Counted from the first letter of the stretch, positions 37,239 to 46,416 are shown. The stretch is DNA of 64,000 nt from Pseudomonas sp. GCEP-101 (GCF_025133575.1 NZ_CP104011.1:4410965-4474964); one strand, 5' to 3'. Numbers and translations are program-made. The notes: generated by a model not told the origin, from the letters alone.

Positions 37239-38714
37239 TCACTCCGCCAACGGCAGCTCGAAGCAGAACATCGCGCCGCACGGCTCGACGTTTTCTGCCC
37301 AGATGTCCCCGCGGTGCCGCGAGACGATGCTCTGGCACAGCGCAAGGCCGATGCCGTTGCCGCTCACCTTGGAGGTGAAGAAGCCGTCGAACAGCCGTTC
37401 CTTGGCCCCGGCCTCGATACCGCGGCCCTGGTCGAGGACCGCCAGGCGCGCGCTGCCGCCCTCGCGCGAGGTGCGGATGCGCAGCAAGCGGCGTTCCTCA
37501 GGAAGGTTGAGCATTTCCTCGACGGCGTTGAAGGCGAGGTTGAGGATCACCTGGCCGACCAGCACCTTCTCGCAGCTCACCCACAGTGGTTCGTCGCAGC
37601 GCTCCAGCTCGACCCGCACGTTGCTCGGCTGGGCCTTGAGGCTGATGAAGTAGAGGGTCTCGCCGAGCAGTTCGTTGAGGTCGATGCGCTGTTCGGCCTG
37701 CTCCAGCTTCACCACGTATTCGCGCACGCTCTTGATGATCAGCGAGGCATGCTCGATCTGCCGCACGGCGCTGTCCAGGCCCCAGGCGGCGGAGGCTTCG
37801 GCCTTCTGCTCGCGGTCCAGGCGGATCAGCGCGCCCTCGATGAAATTGCGCGTGGCGGCCAGCGGCTGGCTGAGTTCGTGGGCGATCGCCAGGGCCATTT
37901 CGCCCATGGCGTTGTAGCGCGCCAGGTACTCCAGCTTCTGGTCGCTCTGGCGCTGCGCCTGCGCCGCGCGAACCTGCTCGGTGACGTCGCGGAACAGCAG
38001 CAGGTGGCCGACCAGGTCGTCCTCGATCTCGATGTATCGGCAGGTCGCGTGGTGCCAGCGCCATTCGCCGTCCAGGCGCTGCAATTGATAGCTGACGGAG
38101 TAGGGCTCGCGGCTGGGCGGCTGCATGGCCAGGTGATGTTCCAGGCGCGGGCGCGTGGCGCTGTCGCAGCGGCCGAGGAAGTTGTGCGCCATCCAGTCGT
38201 CCTGGCTGCCGCCGAGCAGCGGCAGGGCGGATTCGCTGAGAAAACGCAGGTTGCCGTCGGCGTCCAGCACCGCCACGCCCTCGGCGAGGTCCTGCATGAA
38301 GGCCTTCAGGCGGCTTTCGAAACGCTGCAGGTCGCGCTCGACCTGCTTCTCCTTCGAGATATCGCGGAACTGCACCATCAGCACGTCGCGCTCGTGCAGG
38401 GCCACGCGGGTAGCGACCGCTTCGGAGAGGATCTCCACGCCCTGCTTGGAGCGGTAGCACCACTCGATGGTGCGCTGGCCGGTGCGCGCGGCACCCTCCA
38501 GCCAGCGCAGGCCCACCGAACGGCGGTACTGCGGGGCCTTGGCGGTCATGTCCGGGGCCTTCAGCGGCACCAGCTCCTCCAGGGTGAAGCCGAGCACGGC
38601 CAGCGCCGCGTTGTTCGCCCAGAGGATTTCCTTGGTCTGCGCGTCATGGAGGATCACGCACAGCGGCATGGCCTGGAGCAGGGCGAGGAAGTCGTCGGGC
38701 TGGGGCTGGAACAT
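37239..38714 (-). CDS. PAS-PAS sensor histidine kinase (orphan)
   Basis: This 491-residue kinase has two PAS domains (about 8-125 and 135-250), an HisKA dimerisation domain with phospho-accepting His279 in AIAHELSQPLAATRNF, and an HATPase domain with NLAFNAVEEML (N box), DQGRGIE and NGIGLALCQ. No membrane helix is predicted by eye, so it senses a cytoplasmic signal or ligand, like FixL/DctB-type soluble kinases. No response-regulator gene lies nearby. It is divergent from the iacA gene and may control the cluster; this is inference from position. Confidence 0.9.
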   Translation of the reverse strand: MFQPQPDDFLALLQAMPLCVILHDAQTKEILWANNAALAVLGFTLEELVPLKAPDMTAKAPQYRRSVGLRWLEGAARTGQRTIEWCYRSKQGVEILSEAVATRVALHERDVLMVQFRDISKEKQVERDLQRFESRLKAFMQDLAEGVAVLDADGNLRFLSESALPLLGGSQDDWMAHNFLGRCDSATRPRLEHHLAMQPPSREPYSVSYQLQRLDGEWRWHHATCRYIEIEDDLVGHLLLFRDVTEQVRAAQAQRQSDQKLEYLARYNAMGEMALAIAHELSQPLAATRNFIEGALIRLDREQKAEASAAWGLDSAVRQIEHASLIIKSVREYVVKLEQAEQRIDLNELLGETLYFISLKAQPSNVRVELERCDEPLWVSCEKVLVGQVILNLAFNAVEEMLNLPEERRLLRIRTSREGGSARLAVLDQGRGIEAGAKERLFDGFFTSKVSGNGIGLALCQSIVSRHRGDIWAENVEPCGAMFCFELPLAE

Positions 38715-38927
38715 CGGGCACGCTCGGGCAGGCAGGTGCTGTCTTTATACCGCGCAGCGTAGCGCGAAGGGACTGCGGAGTAACCCGGCGGCGACTAGGG
38801 GATTCCTTTAGACGCGAGGCTGCACGCCCCAATGGTTGGGCGGGCAGGGCGGTTCATACACTGGCCCCAACGACGACCGGCCCGCATCGAACGGGCCGGC
38901 CCTACAAGAACAACCGGAGATGACGCC

Positions 38928-40079
38928 ATGCTGCGTGCCGCCCTCGCCGAACCGCTCGATGCGGACGGCCGTGCCCTCGAATTTCAGCGCGTGCTCGATG
39001 AAGTCCGCCAGCGCCGCGAGGAGTTCGACACCCGCTCCCATGTGCCGCGCGACATGATCGAACGCTTCCGCGACGTGGGCATCTACCGCGCCGCGACCCC
39101 GCGCTGCTTCGGTGGCGATGCGCTGCCGCCGGCCGAGTTCCTGCACCTGGTGGAGCGCATCGCCGAAGCCGATGGCTCCGCCGGCTGGGTCGCCAGCTTC
39201 GGCAGCGCCAGCACCTACCTCACCGCGCTGCCGCGCCACACCCTTGCCGAGCTTTATGCCGACGGCCCGGACCTGGTGTTCGCCGGCGGCCTGTTCCCGA
39301 TCCAGCCGGCGACCCAGGTGGAAGGCGGCTGGCGCGTCAGCGGCACCTGGAAGTTCGCCAGCGGCTGCAAGGGCGCCGACGTGCTCGGCGTGGGCATCGG
39401 TATCGGCGGCCCGGGCGGCAAGCCGCGCACCGCGCTGCTGCGCGCCAGGGACGTGGAGATCGTCGAGAACTGGAACGTGGTCGGGCTCAAGGGCACCGGC
39501 AGCCACGACCTGAAACTGGACAATGCCTTCGTTCCGGATGACTGGACCTTCATCCGCGGCGGCGAATCGAGCATCGACGAGCCGCTGTATCGCTACCCGA
39601 CCATCGCCTACGCCGCCCAGGTGCTCGCCGTGGTCAACCTTGGCCTGGCCCGCGCGGCGCTGGACGAGATCACCCGCATGGCGTCCTCCAGCGGCGTGAC
39701 CGGCGCGCCCAAGCTGGGCGACCGGGCCTACGTGCGCATCGAGATCGGCAAGGCCGAAGCCGAACTGCAGGCCGCGCGCGGCTTCTTCTATGACGCCACC
39801 GAGGCCGTCTGGAACGCCATTCTCGCCGGCGATGCGGTCAGCCCGGAGCAGGTCAGCCAGCTGCGCCTGTCCGCCGTGCACGTGTCCCGCGCCGGCGCCG
39901 ACGTGGTGCGCCGCGCCTACACCCTGGCCGGCACCACGGCGATCTACCTGCACCACCCGCTGCAGCGCTACCTGCGCGACGCCATGGTGGTCACCCAGCA
40001 CGCCTTCTTGAGCGACGGCATGTACGACGGCGCCGGCGCGGTGCTGCTCGATGTGCCGCCGTTCCCCGGATACATCTGA
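38928..40079 (+). CDS. iacA: Acyl-CoA-dehydrogenase-fold flavin monooxygenase (IacA-like)
   Basis: This 383-residue protein has the acyl-CoA dehydrogenase fold used by group D flavin monooxygenases. It has an N-terminal helical domain (RDVGIYRAATPRCFGGDALPPAEF), SGTWKFASGCKGAD in the beta domain, and GTGSHDLKLDNAFVPD before the C-terminal four-helix bundle. In the iac pathway IacA starts attack on the indole ring of indole-3-acetate with reduced flavin supplied by a reductase. It is the first gene of the cluster, with GGAG before the ATG at 38928. Gene identity rests on the whole cluster. Confidence 0.8.
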   Translation: MLRAALAEPLDADGRALEFQRVLDEVRQRREEFDTRSHVPRDMIERFRDVGIYRAATPRCFGGDALPPAEFLHLVERIAEADGSAGWVASFGSASTYLTALPRHTLAELYADGPDLVFAGGLFPIQPATQVEGGWRVSGTWKFASGCKGADVLGVGIGIGGPGGKPRTALLRARDVEIVENWNVVGLKGTGSHDLKLDNAFVPDDWTFIRGGESSIDEPLYRYPTIAYAAQVLAVVNLGLARAALDEITRMASSSGVTGAPKLGDRAYVRIEIGKAEAELQAARGFFYDATEAVWNAILAGDAVSPEQVSQLRLSAVHVSRAGADVVRRAYTLAGTTAIYLHHPLQRYLRDAMVVTQHAFLSDGMYDGAGAVLLDVPPFPGYI

Positions 40080-40101
40080 CACAAGAATTAAGGACCGAGC
40101 C

Positions 40102-40473
40102 ATGACCCGCCCCACCACCGAACCCTTGCGCGTGCTGTTCTGCATCGGCATCGCCCAGCCGTTCTTCGACCTGCCCACCGGTGAAGGCATCGCCGTGTGG
40201 AAGGGTTTCTCGCAGATGATGAGCGACCTCGGCGCGCTGCCGGGAATGAACGTGCTCGGCGTGCTGGATGACGACCGCCTGATGGTCGGCCCGTCCACCA
40301 CCTCGCCGTGGACCGTCTACATCATGGCCGACGTGGACTGCCACCAGACCGTGATCGACGCCTGCAACCTGTTCCGCACTACCCCGGTGGGCGAGTACAG
40401 CCTGTGGAAGTACGCCAAGGTCGAGGCGCGCATCGGCCGCCCGCTGACCATCCCCGAAGCAGCGCGGACCTGA
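40102..40473 (+). CDS. iacB: Small IacB-like pathway protein
   Basis: This 123-residue protein has no annotated enzymatic motif visible. Its pattern, RVLFCIGIAQPFFDLPTGE, then MADVDCHQTVIDACNLFRTTPVGEYSLWKYAKVEARIGR, matches IacB proteins of indole-acetate clusters as I recall them. It lies 22 bases after iacA and three bases before iacI. A role in indole-acetate oxidation is inferred from cluster membership. Confidence 0.7.
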   Translation: MTRPTTEPLRVLFCIGIAQPFFDLPTGEGIAVWKGFSQMMSDLGALPGMNVLGVLDDDRLMVGPSTTSPWTVYIMADVDCHQTVIDACNLFRTTPVGEYSLWKYAKVEARIGRPLTIPEAART

Positions 40474-40476
40474 GCC

Positions 40477-40977
40477 ATGAGCAGCCTGAGCATGGCCGAG
40501 CTGAACCGGCGCCTGGAGACCCTCGAAGGGGAAAGCCAGGTGCGCCGGCTGATGGCCCGCTACATGGACCTCTGCGACGTGCCGCACGCGCCGGTGGCGC
40601 TCGCAGAGCTGGCCGAGCTGTTCAGCGAGGACGCGGTGTGGGAGGGCATCGGCGCGTCCACCGCGCAGACCTTCGGCCATCACCAGGGCCGCGAGGCGAT
40701 TGCCGCGTTCGTCTACGGCTACCTGCCGCCGTCGCCGCACTTCACGCTGAACCTGCACTTCCTCACCAGCGAGTCGATCCGCGTCGACGGCCGCACCGCG
40801 CGCGGGCAATGGCTCATGCAGCAGCTCTCGACCTACGCCGAGGGCCACAGCGAGCTGTTCGGCACGCGCCTGGACATCGACTTCCGCGAGATCGACGGGC
40901 GCTGGCAGATCAGCCACTTCCGCACCCAGCGCCTGTCGCAGCGCCTGCTGGGCAGCGCAGAGGAGTGCCGCGCATGA
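40477..40977 (+). CDS. iacI: SnoaL/NTF2-like small hydroxylase-type protein (IacI-like)
   Basis: This 166-residue protein has an NTF2-like cone fold: helix ESQVRRLMARYMDLCDVP, then LAELFSEDAVWEGIGAS, later strands TARGQWLMQQLSTYAEG and RWQISHFRTQR. Ring-hydroxylase small subunits and SnoaL-type proteins share this fold. IacI of the indole-acetate pathway is of this type. The stop overlaps the next start by four bases (ATGA). Confidence 0.75.
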   Translation: MSSLSMAELNRRLETLEGESQVRRLMARYMDLCDVPHAPVALAELAELFSEDAVWEGIGASTAQTFGHHQGREAIAAFVYGYLPPSPHFTLNLHFLTSESIRVDGRTARGQWLMQQLSTYAEGHSELFGTRLDIDFREIDGRWQISHFRTQRLSQRLLGSAEECRA

Positions 40978-42131
40978 GTACCTTCGTCAGCCAATTCCTC
41001 CTGGGCCGCAGCGACAATGGCAAGCGCGTCGCGGTCAAGGACAGCATCGACATCGCCGGCCATCCGACCCGTTGTGGCACCCGCGCGCTGGCCGATGCCG
41101 CGCCGGCCGCGCGCAACGCCTTCGTGGTCGACGCCGTGCTCGACGCCGGCTGGCAGATCGTCGGCAAGACCAACCTGCACGAACTGGCTTTCGGCGTCAC
41201 CGGCATCAACGACTGGACCGGCACGCCGATCAACCCGATGGCGCCCGACCGTGTGCCGGGCGGCTCCTCCAGCGGCTCCGCGTCGGCTGTTGCTGCCGGG
41301 CTGGCGGATATCGCCCTGGGCACCGACACCGGTGGTTCGGTGCGCGTGCCGGCGGCCTGCTGCGGCATCGCTGGGCTTAAGCCGACCTTCGGCCGGGTCA
41401 GCCGCGACGGCGTGCACCCGGCGCAGAGCAGCCTGGATTGCGTCGGCCCGTTCGCATCCCGTATGGCCGACCTGATTGCCGCCATGCAGGTCATCTGCCC
41501 CGGCTTCGGCGAGGTGCAGCTGCCGGGCGAGGGCGCCCGCGTGGCGTTCCTCGACGTACCGGCGGCGCCACACATCCAGGCCTGCCTGGGCGCCGCCGCC
41601 GACCGCGCCGGCTGGCGCCGCAGCCACCTGTTCCTCGGTGAATTCGAGGCGGCTTTCCACGCCGGACTGGTGGTGATCAACCACGAGAACTGGGCCGCCT
41701 ATGCGGCGCTGACCGGCAAGGGCCTGATCGGCGCCGACGTCGAACAGCGCCTGTTGCTGGCCAGCCGCACCACCGACGCCGAGCGCGCCGAGGCGGAGAA
41801 GGTGCGCGTCAGCTTCAGCCGCGCCATCGACGCCGCGCTGGAGGACTTCGAGGTCCTGCTGCTGCCGACCATGCCCGACCTGCCGCCGTTGCTCAGCGAC
41901 GCGCGCAACGGCAAGTCGGTGGCCGGCATGACGCCCCTGGTGCGGCCTTTCAACCTGAGCGGACACCCGGCGCTGACCGTGCCGGTGGACCTGGATTGCG
42001 GCGGGCTGAAAGTCGGCCTGCAGATCGTCGGCCGCCAGGGCGACGACGAACGCGTGTGCGCCTTCGGCGCGCAACTCGAACACAGCCTGGCCGCCACGCG
42101 GCCTGCGCCAAAACACAAGAAATCGGCATGA
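40974..42131 (+). CDS. iacH: Amidase-signature hydrolase (IacH-like)
   Basis: This 385-residue amidase-signature enzyme has the Ser-cisSer-Lys triad: Lys22 in AVKDSID, the cis-Ser in GGSSSGSASAVAAG (about 97-110) and nucleophile Ser122 in DTGGSVRVPA. It would cleave an amide or ring-opened intermediate. In P. putida 1290 iacH lies before iacA; here it sits between iacI and iacC, coupled to both neighbours. The substrate in this strain is inferred from the pathway. Confidence 0.8.
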   Translation: MSTFVSQFLLGRSDNGKRVAVKDSIDIAGHPTRCGTRALADAAPAARNAFVVDAVLDAGWQIVGKTNLHELAFGVTGINDWTGTPINPMAPDRVPGGSSSGSASAVAAGLADIALGTDTGGSVRVPAACCGIAGLKPTFGRVSRDGVHPAQSSLDCVGPFASRMADLIAAMQVICPGFGEVQLPGEGARVAFLDVPAAPHIQACLGAAADRAGWRRSHLFLGEFEAAFHAGLVVINHENWAAYAALTGKGLIGADVEQRLLLASRTTDAERAEAEKVRVSFSRAIDAALEDFEVLLLPTMPDLPPLLSDARNGKSVAGMTPLVRPFNLSGHPALTVPVDLDCGGLKVGLQIVGRQGDDERVCAFGAQLEHSLAATRPAPKHKKSA

Positions 42132-42141
42132 GGAGAGGGGC

Positions 42142-43425
42142 ATGAGCGCTCACGAATACCGGCTGATCGCCCGGTCGCGCAGCGTCGAAGAGCTGGTCGG
42201 CGACGACCGCGTCGATGTTTCGCTGTACAACGACCCGCAGCTGTTCGACGCGGAGATGGACAAGATCTTCTACCGCACCTGGGTGTGGGTCGCCCACGAA
42301 AGCGAGGTGCGCAACGCCGGCGACTTCAAGACCACCAGCGTCGGTCGCCGCCCGGTGATCGTGGTGCGCGACAAGAAGGGCAACATCAACGTCCTGGAAA
42401 ACCGCTGCCGCCACCGTGGTGCCACCGTGTGCGAGAAGCACAAGGGCAACGCCACCGGCTTCACCTGCCCGTACCACAGCTGGTCCTACGCGCTGGACGG
42501 CAAGCTGCGCGCGCTGCCGTACCCGGACGGCTACGAGGACATCCTCGACAAGTCCGAGCTGCCGCTGACCAGCCTGCGCGTCGAGAGTTACGCCGGCATG
42601 GTGTTCGCCACCTACAACGACGAGATTGAACCGCTGGAAGACTTCCTCGGCGGCGCCAAGCACTGGATGGACCTGTTCATGAAGCAGGGCGCCGGCTACC
42701 CGATCAAGACCCAGGGCGAACACAAGTTCACCTTCAAGGGCAACTGGAAGATCCAGCTGGAGAACACCACCGACGGCTACCACTTCCCCATCGTGCACAA
42801 GTCGTTCATGTCCTCGGTGGATGAAGAGACCGAGGAAATGCTCTCGTTCATGAGCGACGAGCAGGCGGTCACCCACGCCCTGGGTAACGGCCACAGCGTG
42901 ATGGTGATGGTCCCCGAGCATGTCGACCTGGACCACGACGACGGCACCGAGCAGCTCCAGGAGCGCTTCGCCCACGTCACCGCGGAGCTGTCGAAAACCA
43001 TGGAGCCTGCCCAGGTGCGCCGCATCGTCCGCTCGCTGCACGGCGCCGGTTTCAACCTCAACCTGTTCCCCAACGTGGCGATGTCCATGTCGTTCTTCCG
43101 CGTGCTGCGGCCGATCTCCGTCACCGAGACCGAGATTCGCCACGTCGCCCTGGGCATGGACGGCGGCCCGGAAATCGCCAACCGCGAGCGCATGCGCATC
43201 CACGAGCACTTCCAGGGCCCGTTCGGCTTCGGCAGCCCGGATGACGCCGAGGCCTGGGACCGCGTGCAGCGTGGCTCCTACGCCGGCGTCGACGCGCCGA
43301 TCCTGGTCAACCGCGGCCTGAACCGCGAAGTGGTCGCCGAGAATGGCGACAAGGTTTCCCACGCCACCGACGAAGGCGGCATGCGCGAGGCGTACCGGAT
43401 GTGGAAAAGGATGATGAGCCAATGA
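42142..43425 (+). CDS. iacC: Rieske ring-hydroxylating dioxygenase alpha subunit (IacC-like)
   Basis: This 427-residue large subunit has a Rieske [2Fe-2S] domain with Cys89, His91, Cys109 and His112 (CRHRGATVC, CPYHSWSY). The mononuclear iron domain has His214 and His219 in DGYHFPIVH and an acidic third ligand further on. It dihydroxylates an aromatic intermediate with electrons from IacF. It partners the small subunit gene, which overlaps its stop (ATGA). Confidence 0.88.
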   Translation: MSAHEYRLIARSRSVEELVGDDRVDVSLYNDPQLFDAEMDKIFYRTWVWVAHESEVRNAGDFKTTSVGRRPVIVVRDKKGNINVLENRCRHRGATVCEKHKGNATGFTCPYHSWSYALDGKLRALPYPDGYEDILDKSELPLTSLRVESYAGMVFATYNDEIEPLEDFLGGAKHWMDLFMKQGAGYPIKTQGEHKFTFKGNWKIQLENTTDGYHFPIVHKSFMSSVDEETEEMLSFMSDEQAVTHALGNGHSVMVMVPEHVDLDHDDGTEQLQERFAHVTAELSKTMEPAQVRRIVRSLHGAGFNLNLFPNVAMSMSFFRVLRPISVTETEIRHVALGMDGGPEIANRERMRIHEHFQGPFGFGSPDDAEAWDRVQRGSYAGVDAPILVNRGLNREVVAENGDKVSHATDEGGMREAYRMWKRMMSQ

Positions 43426-43919
43426 GCAACGACACCCTGAACGGCTTCTCCGGCCCGCTGGCCAAGGCCATCGAATTCGTCTGGCGCGAAGCCGAACTGC
43501 TGGACCGCAAGGACTACACGCAGTGGTCGCAGCTGTGGAGCGAGGACGGCGTCTACGTGGTGCCGATCGACGGCGAGGACGATGACTTCGCCGCGCGCCT
43601 GAACTACGTGTTCGACGACGCGCGCATGCGTGCCCTGCGTATCGAACGCCTCACCGGCGGCCATTCGCCGTCGGCGGTGGACGCGGCCAAGACCGTGCGC
43701 ACCGTCTCGCGCTTTACCCTGGTGGAAGCGGCGGGCGACCTCGTCGAGGTGAACTCGGCGCAGGTGCTCTACGCCTACAAGCGCGGCGTGGCGACGCCGT
43801 TCATTGCCGACCTGAACCACCGCATCCGCTTCGTCGATGGCCAGCCGCGACTGGAGCGCAAGGTGATCCGCCTGATCAACGCCGAAGACGCGCTCAACGC
43901 GCTCGGCTTCCTGCTGTGA
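43422..43919 (+). CDS. iacD: Ring-hydroxylating dioxygenase beta subunit (IacD-like)
   Basis: This 165-residue NTF2-fold subunit starts with EFVWREAELLDRKDYTQWSQLWSEDGVYVVPID, the usual opening of dioxygenase beta subunits, followed by RMRALRIERLTGGHSPS and a strand-rich body. It stabilises the alpha subunit's trimer. The ATG at 43422 overlaps the iacC stop, which is preferred over a start seven codons earlier inside iacC. Confidence 0.87.
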   Translation: MSNDTLNGFSGPLAKAIEFVWREAELLDRKDYTQWSQLWSEDGVYVVPIDGEDDDFAARLNYVFDDARMRALRIERLTGGHSPSAVDAAKTVRTVSRFTLVEAAGDLVEVNSAQVLYAYKRGVATPFIADLNHRIRFVDGQPRLERKVIRLINAEDALNALGFLL

Positions 43920-43929
43920 GGGCCGCGCC

Positions 43930-44670
43930 ATGCAACGAGTAGCCCTGGTAACCGGCGCCGCACGCGGGCTGGGCGAAGTCATCGCGCGCCGCCTGCACGC
44001 TGCCGGCCTGCGCGTGGCGCTGGCCGACCTGAACGAAGAAGCGGTGCAGCGCCTGGCCGACGAGCTGGACCCCGAGGGCCGCACGGCAGTCGGGTTGAAG
44101 CTGGATGCGCGGGAGAAGGCCGACTTCGAGCGCGTCCGTGACCGCCTCGCCGAGCAGTGGGGCGGCGCCGACATCCTGGTGAACAACGCCGGGATGTCGA
44201 AGGTGGCCGCGCTCATGGACATCAGCCCCGAGGACTTCGACGCCTCCATGGCGGTGAACCTGCGCGGCACCTTCGTCGCCTGCCAGGTGTTCGGCGCGCA
44301 CTTCGCGGCGCGCGGTTTCGGCCGCATCGTCAACATCGCCTCGCTGGCCGGGCAGAACGGCGGCACCGCCACTGGCGGCCACTACGCGGCGGCCAAGGGC
44401 GGCGTGGCGACCCTGACCAAGGTATTCGCCCGCGAGCTGTCGGCCCAGGGCGTGACCGTCAACGCCATCTCGCCGGGGCCGCTGGATTTGCCGGTGGTCT
44501 ACGAGAGCGTGGCGCCCGAGCGCCTGGAGCAGATCCTCAAGACCATCCCCGCCGGCCGCTTGGGCGACCCGACCTTCATCGCCGACAGCGTGCTGCTGCT
44601 CTGCGCGGAGAACGCCGGGTCGGTGACGGGGGCGTGCTGGGATATCAATGGTGGGTTGTTCATGCGCTGA
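43930..44670 (+). CDS. iacE: Short-chain dehydrogenase (IacE-like)
   Basis: This 246-residue classical SDR has TGAARGLG (8-15), NNAG (85-88), and Ser138, Tyr152 and Lys156 at the active site. The sequence ends GACWDINGGLFMR. In the iac pathway IacE acts with IacA early in ring oxidation. Its start lies ten bases after iacD. After iacE the cluster is interrupted by repeats before iacF. Confidence 0.85.
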   Translation: MQRVALVTGAARGLGEVIARRLHAAGLRVALADLNEEAVQRLADELDPEGRTAVGLKLDAREKADFERVRDRLAEQWGGADILVNNAGMSKVAALMDISPEDFDASMAVNLRGTFVACQVFGAHFAARGFGRIVNIASLAGQNGGTATGGHYAAAKGGVATLTKVFARELSAQGVTVNAISPGPLDLPVVYESVAPERLEQILKTIPAGRLGDPTFIADSVLLLCAENAGSVTGACWDINGGLFMR

Positions 44671-44702
44671 GGCTTTGGTGCGGGAGAGTGGATATCTCAA
44701 GA

Positions 44703-44962
44703 GCCCCTCTCCCTAACCCTCTCCCGCAAGCGGGAGAGGGGACTGATCGGCAGGGCCGGAAACACCGTGCCACCCGGAGACGCCGAACTACTTCCCCTCC
44801 CAGAAGGGAGGGGAACCGTACGGCCAGGATGACACCTCAGCATCAGCCAGCACGAACACCTCCCTCTCCCTTCAGGGAGAGGGCTGGGGAGAGGGCAAAG
44901 CCCCCGCTCCGAAGTTGACTGCTTCCTCTCCCTTCGGGGAGAGAGCTGGGGAGAGGCAATGC
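44703..44962. repeat. CTCTCCC-type repeat block inside the iac cluster
   Basis: Several inverted and direct copies of CCCTCTCCCT and AGGGAGAGGG occupy most of the gap between iacE and iacF: 44703-44740, about 44797-44815, 44862-44895 and 44930-44957. Each pair can form a hairpin in mRNA. No gene is seen in the 388-base gap. Confidence 0.85.
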
Positions 44963-45058
44963 CCTCGCTCCGATATCGAACCGTAAACCCGTCCGCTCAT
45001 GAAAAAGAGGCCGGAAAGGGGCCACAGAGCCCGCACTCAACGCCTTGCAGGAACCGCC

Positions 45059-46009
45059 ATGATGAAGGTCAGAATCGAAAGAATCGTCGAGGAAGCGCAG
45101 GACATCCGTTCCCTGCGCCTCGTGCGTTGTGATGGCCAGCCGTTCGACGCCTACGAGCCGGGCGCCCATGTCGACGTCACCGGCCCGACCGGGGTGACGC
45201 GCCAGTATTCGCTGTGCAGCCCGCCGGACGACCGCGCGGCCTACCTGGTGGCGATCAAGAAGGAAGGCGCCTCCCGCGGTGGCTCCGTCGCGCTGCACGA
45301 AGTGCGCGAAGGCATGGAGCTGGACATCGGCGCGCCGCGCAACCTGTTCCGCCTGGCGCCCGAAGCCCGCGAGCACGTGCTGTTCGCCGCCGGCATCGGC
45401 GTCACGCCGCTGCTGAGCATGGCCTACCGCCTGAACGCCAGGGGCGAGCGGTATCGCCTGCATTACTTCGCCCGTTCCGCCGCGCACGCGGCCTTCGTCG
45501 AACTGCTGGGCAGCGAGGCGTTCGCCGGCAAGGTGGAGCTGCATTACGGCGTCGAACCCGCCGACCTCGACCGTGTGCTGGGCGAGTGCCTGGCGCGCGC
45601 GCCGCAGCACGCCCACGTCTACACCTGCGGCCCGGCGCCGTTCATGAACAAGGTGGTGGAAATCGCCGCGCGCAGCCGCCCGGAAGACGCCATCCACCTC
45701 GAACATTTCCAGGCCGACCCGGCCGCCAGCGCGGCGCCAGCCGGCTCCTTCGAGGTGGAGCTGGCCAGCTCCGGCGTGGTGCTCCACGTGCCGGCGGAGT
45801 CGAGCCTGGTGGACGTGCTCCAGGCCCACGGCTGCGACATCGACACCGAATGCCGCGAAGGCATCTGCGGCACCTGCATCGTCGAGGTGCTGGAGGGCGA
45901 GCCGGAGCACCGCGACAACTGCCTGTCGAACAAGGAGAAGGCCGCCAACAAGCAGATCTGCGCCTGTGTGTCGCGGGCGAAGTCGACGCGGTTGGTGCTG
46001 GACCTTTAA
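45059..46009 (+). CDS. iacF: Phthalate-dioxygenase-reductase-type ferredoxin reductase (IacF-like)
   Basis: This 316-residue reductase passes electrons from NAD(P)H to the Rieske dioxygenase. Order of domains: FMN-binding (RQYSLCSPP, 49-56), NAD-binding (GIGVTPLLSM, 112-121), C-terminal plant-type [2Fe-2S] with Cys265, Cys270, Cys273 and Cys303. This is the phthalate dioxygenase reductase order. AGGA precedes the ATG at 45059. It should belong with iacCD, although separated from iacE by a repeat block. Confidence 0.87.
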   Translation: MMKVRIERIVEEAQDIRSLRLVRCDGQPFDAYEPGAHVDVTGPTGVTRQYSLCSPPDDRAAYLVAIKKEGASRGGSVALHEVREGMELDIGAPRNLFRLAPEAREHVLFAAGIGVTPLLSMAYRLNARGERYRLHYFARSAAHAAFVELLGSEAFAGKVELHYGVEPADLDRVLGECLARAPQHAHVYTCGPAPFMNKVVEIAARSRPEDAIHLEHFQADPAASAAPAGSFEVELASSGVVLHVPAESSLVDVLQAHGCDIDTECREGICGTCIVEVLEGEPEHRDNCLSNKEKAANKQICACVSRAKSTRLVLDL

Positions 46010-46027
46010 GTCGCGCGCATCCTGCGT

Positions 46028-46352
46028 GGCACATCCGCCGCACTGGCGGATAACGCCCTACGGGGTGGTAACCGCAGCATGACGGCGGCGCAGAACCTGT
46101 AGGAGCGAGCTTGCTCGCGAACCCGCTTGACGCCGTTGCGGCCGGGGGCTCGTTCGCGAGCAAGCTCGCTCCTACAAGGGGGCTCCCCCGCGGCGAGAGA
46201 GGTGATCGGCGGGACTCCCTCGTAGGAGCGGACCTTGTCCGCGAATCGCTCAGCGAGCAGGGCGTTACAAGCCTGTGGGGTGCAGCGGGGAGGGGTGGCG
46301 ATCCTGCGGCATCGTGCCGGTTGTGGGATTTCGCGGACAAGGTCCGCTCCCA
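46028..46352. repeat. REP pairs downstream of iacF
   Basis: A GGCGGATAACGCCCTACG motif (about 46046-46064), a long REP pair GTAGGAGCGAGCTTG...CAAGCTCGCTCCTAC (46099-46175) and a pair built on GGAGCGGACCTTGTCCGCGAA (46221-46352) fill the gap between iacF and davA. No gene is present. Confidence 0.85.
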
Positions 46353-46385
46353 CGAGAGCAAGGCTGCCTCTTGCCGAATACCACT

Positions 46386-46416
46386 AAAAAGCCCGGCGTA
46401 ATGCCGGGCTTTTTTC
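46386..46416. terminator. Bidirectional terminator between iacF and davA
   Basis: AAAAAGCCCGGC-GTAAT-GCCGGGCTTTTTT is a near-perfect hairpin with A and T tracts on both sides. It stops the convergent iac and dav transcripts; the davA stop codon overlaps its edge. Confidence 0.88.
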
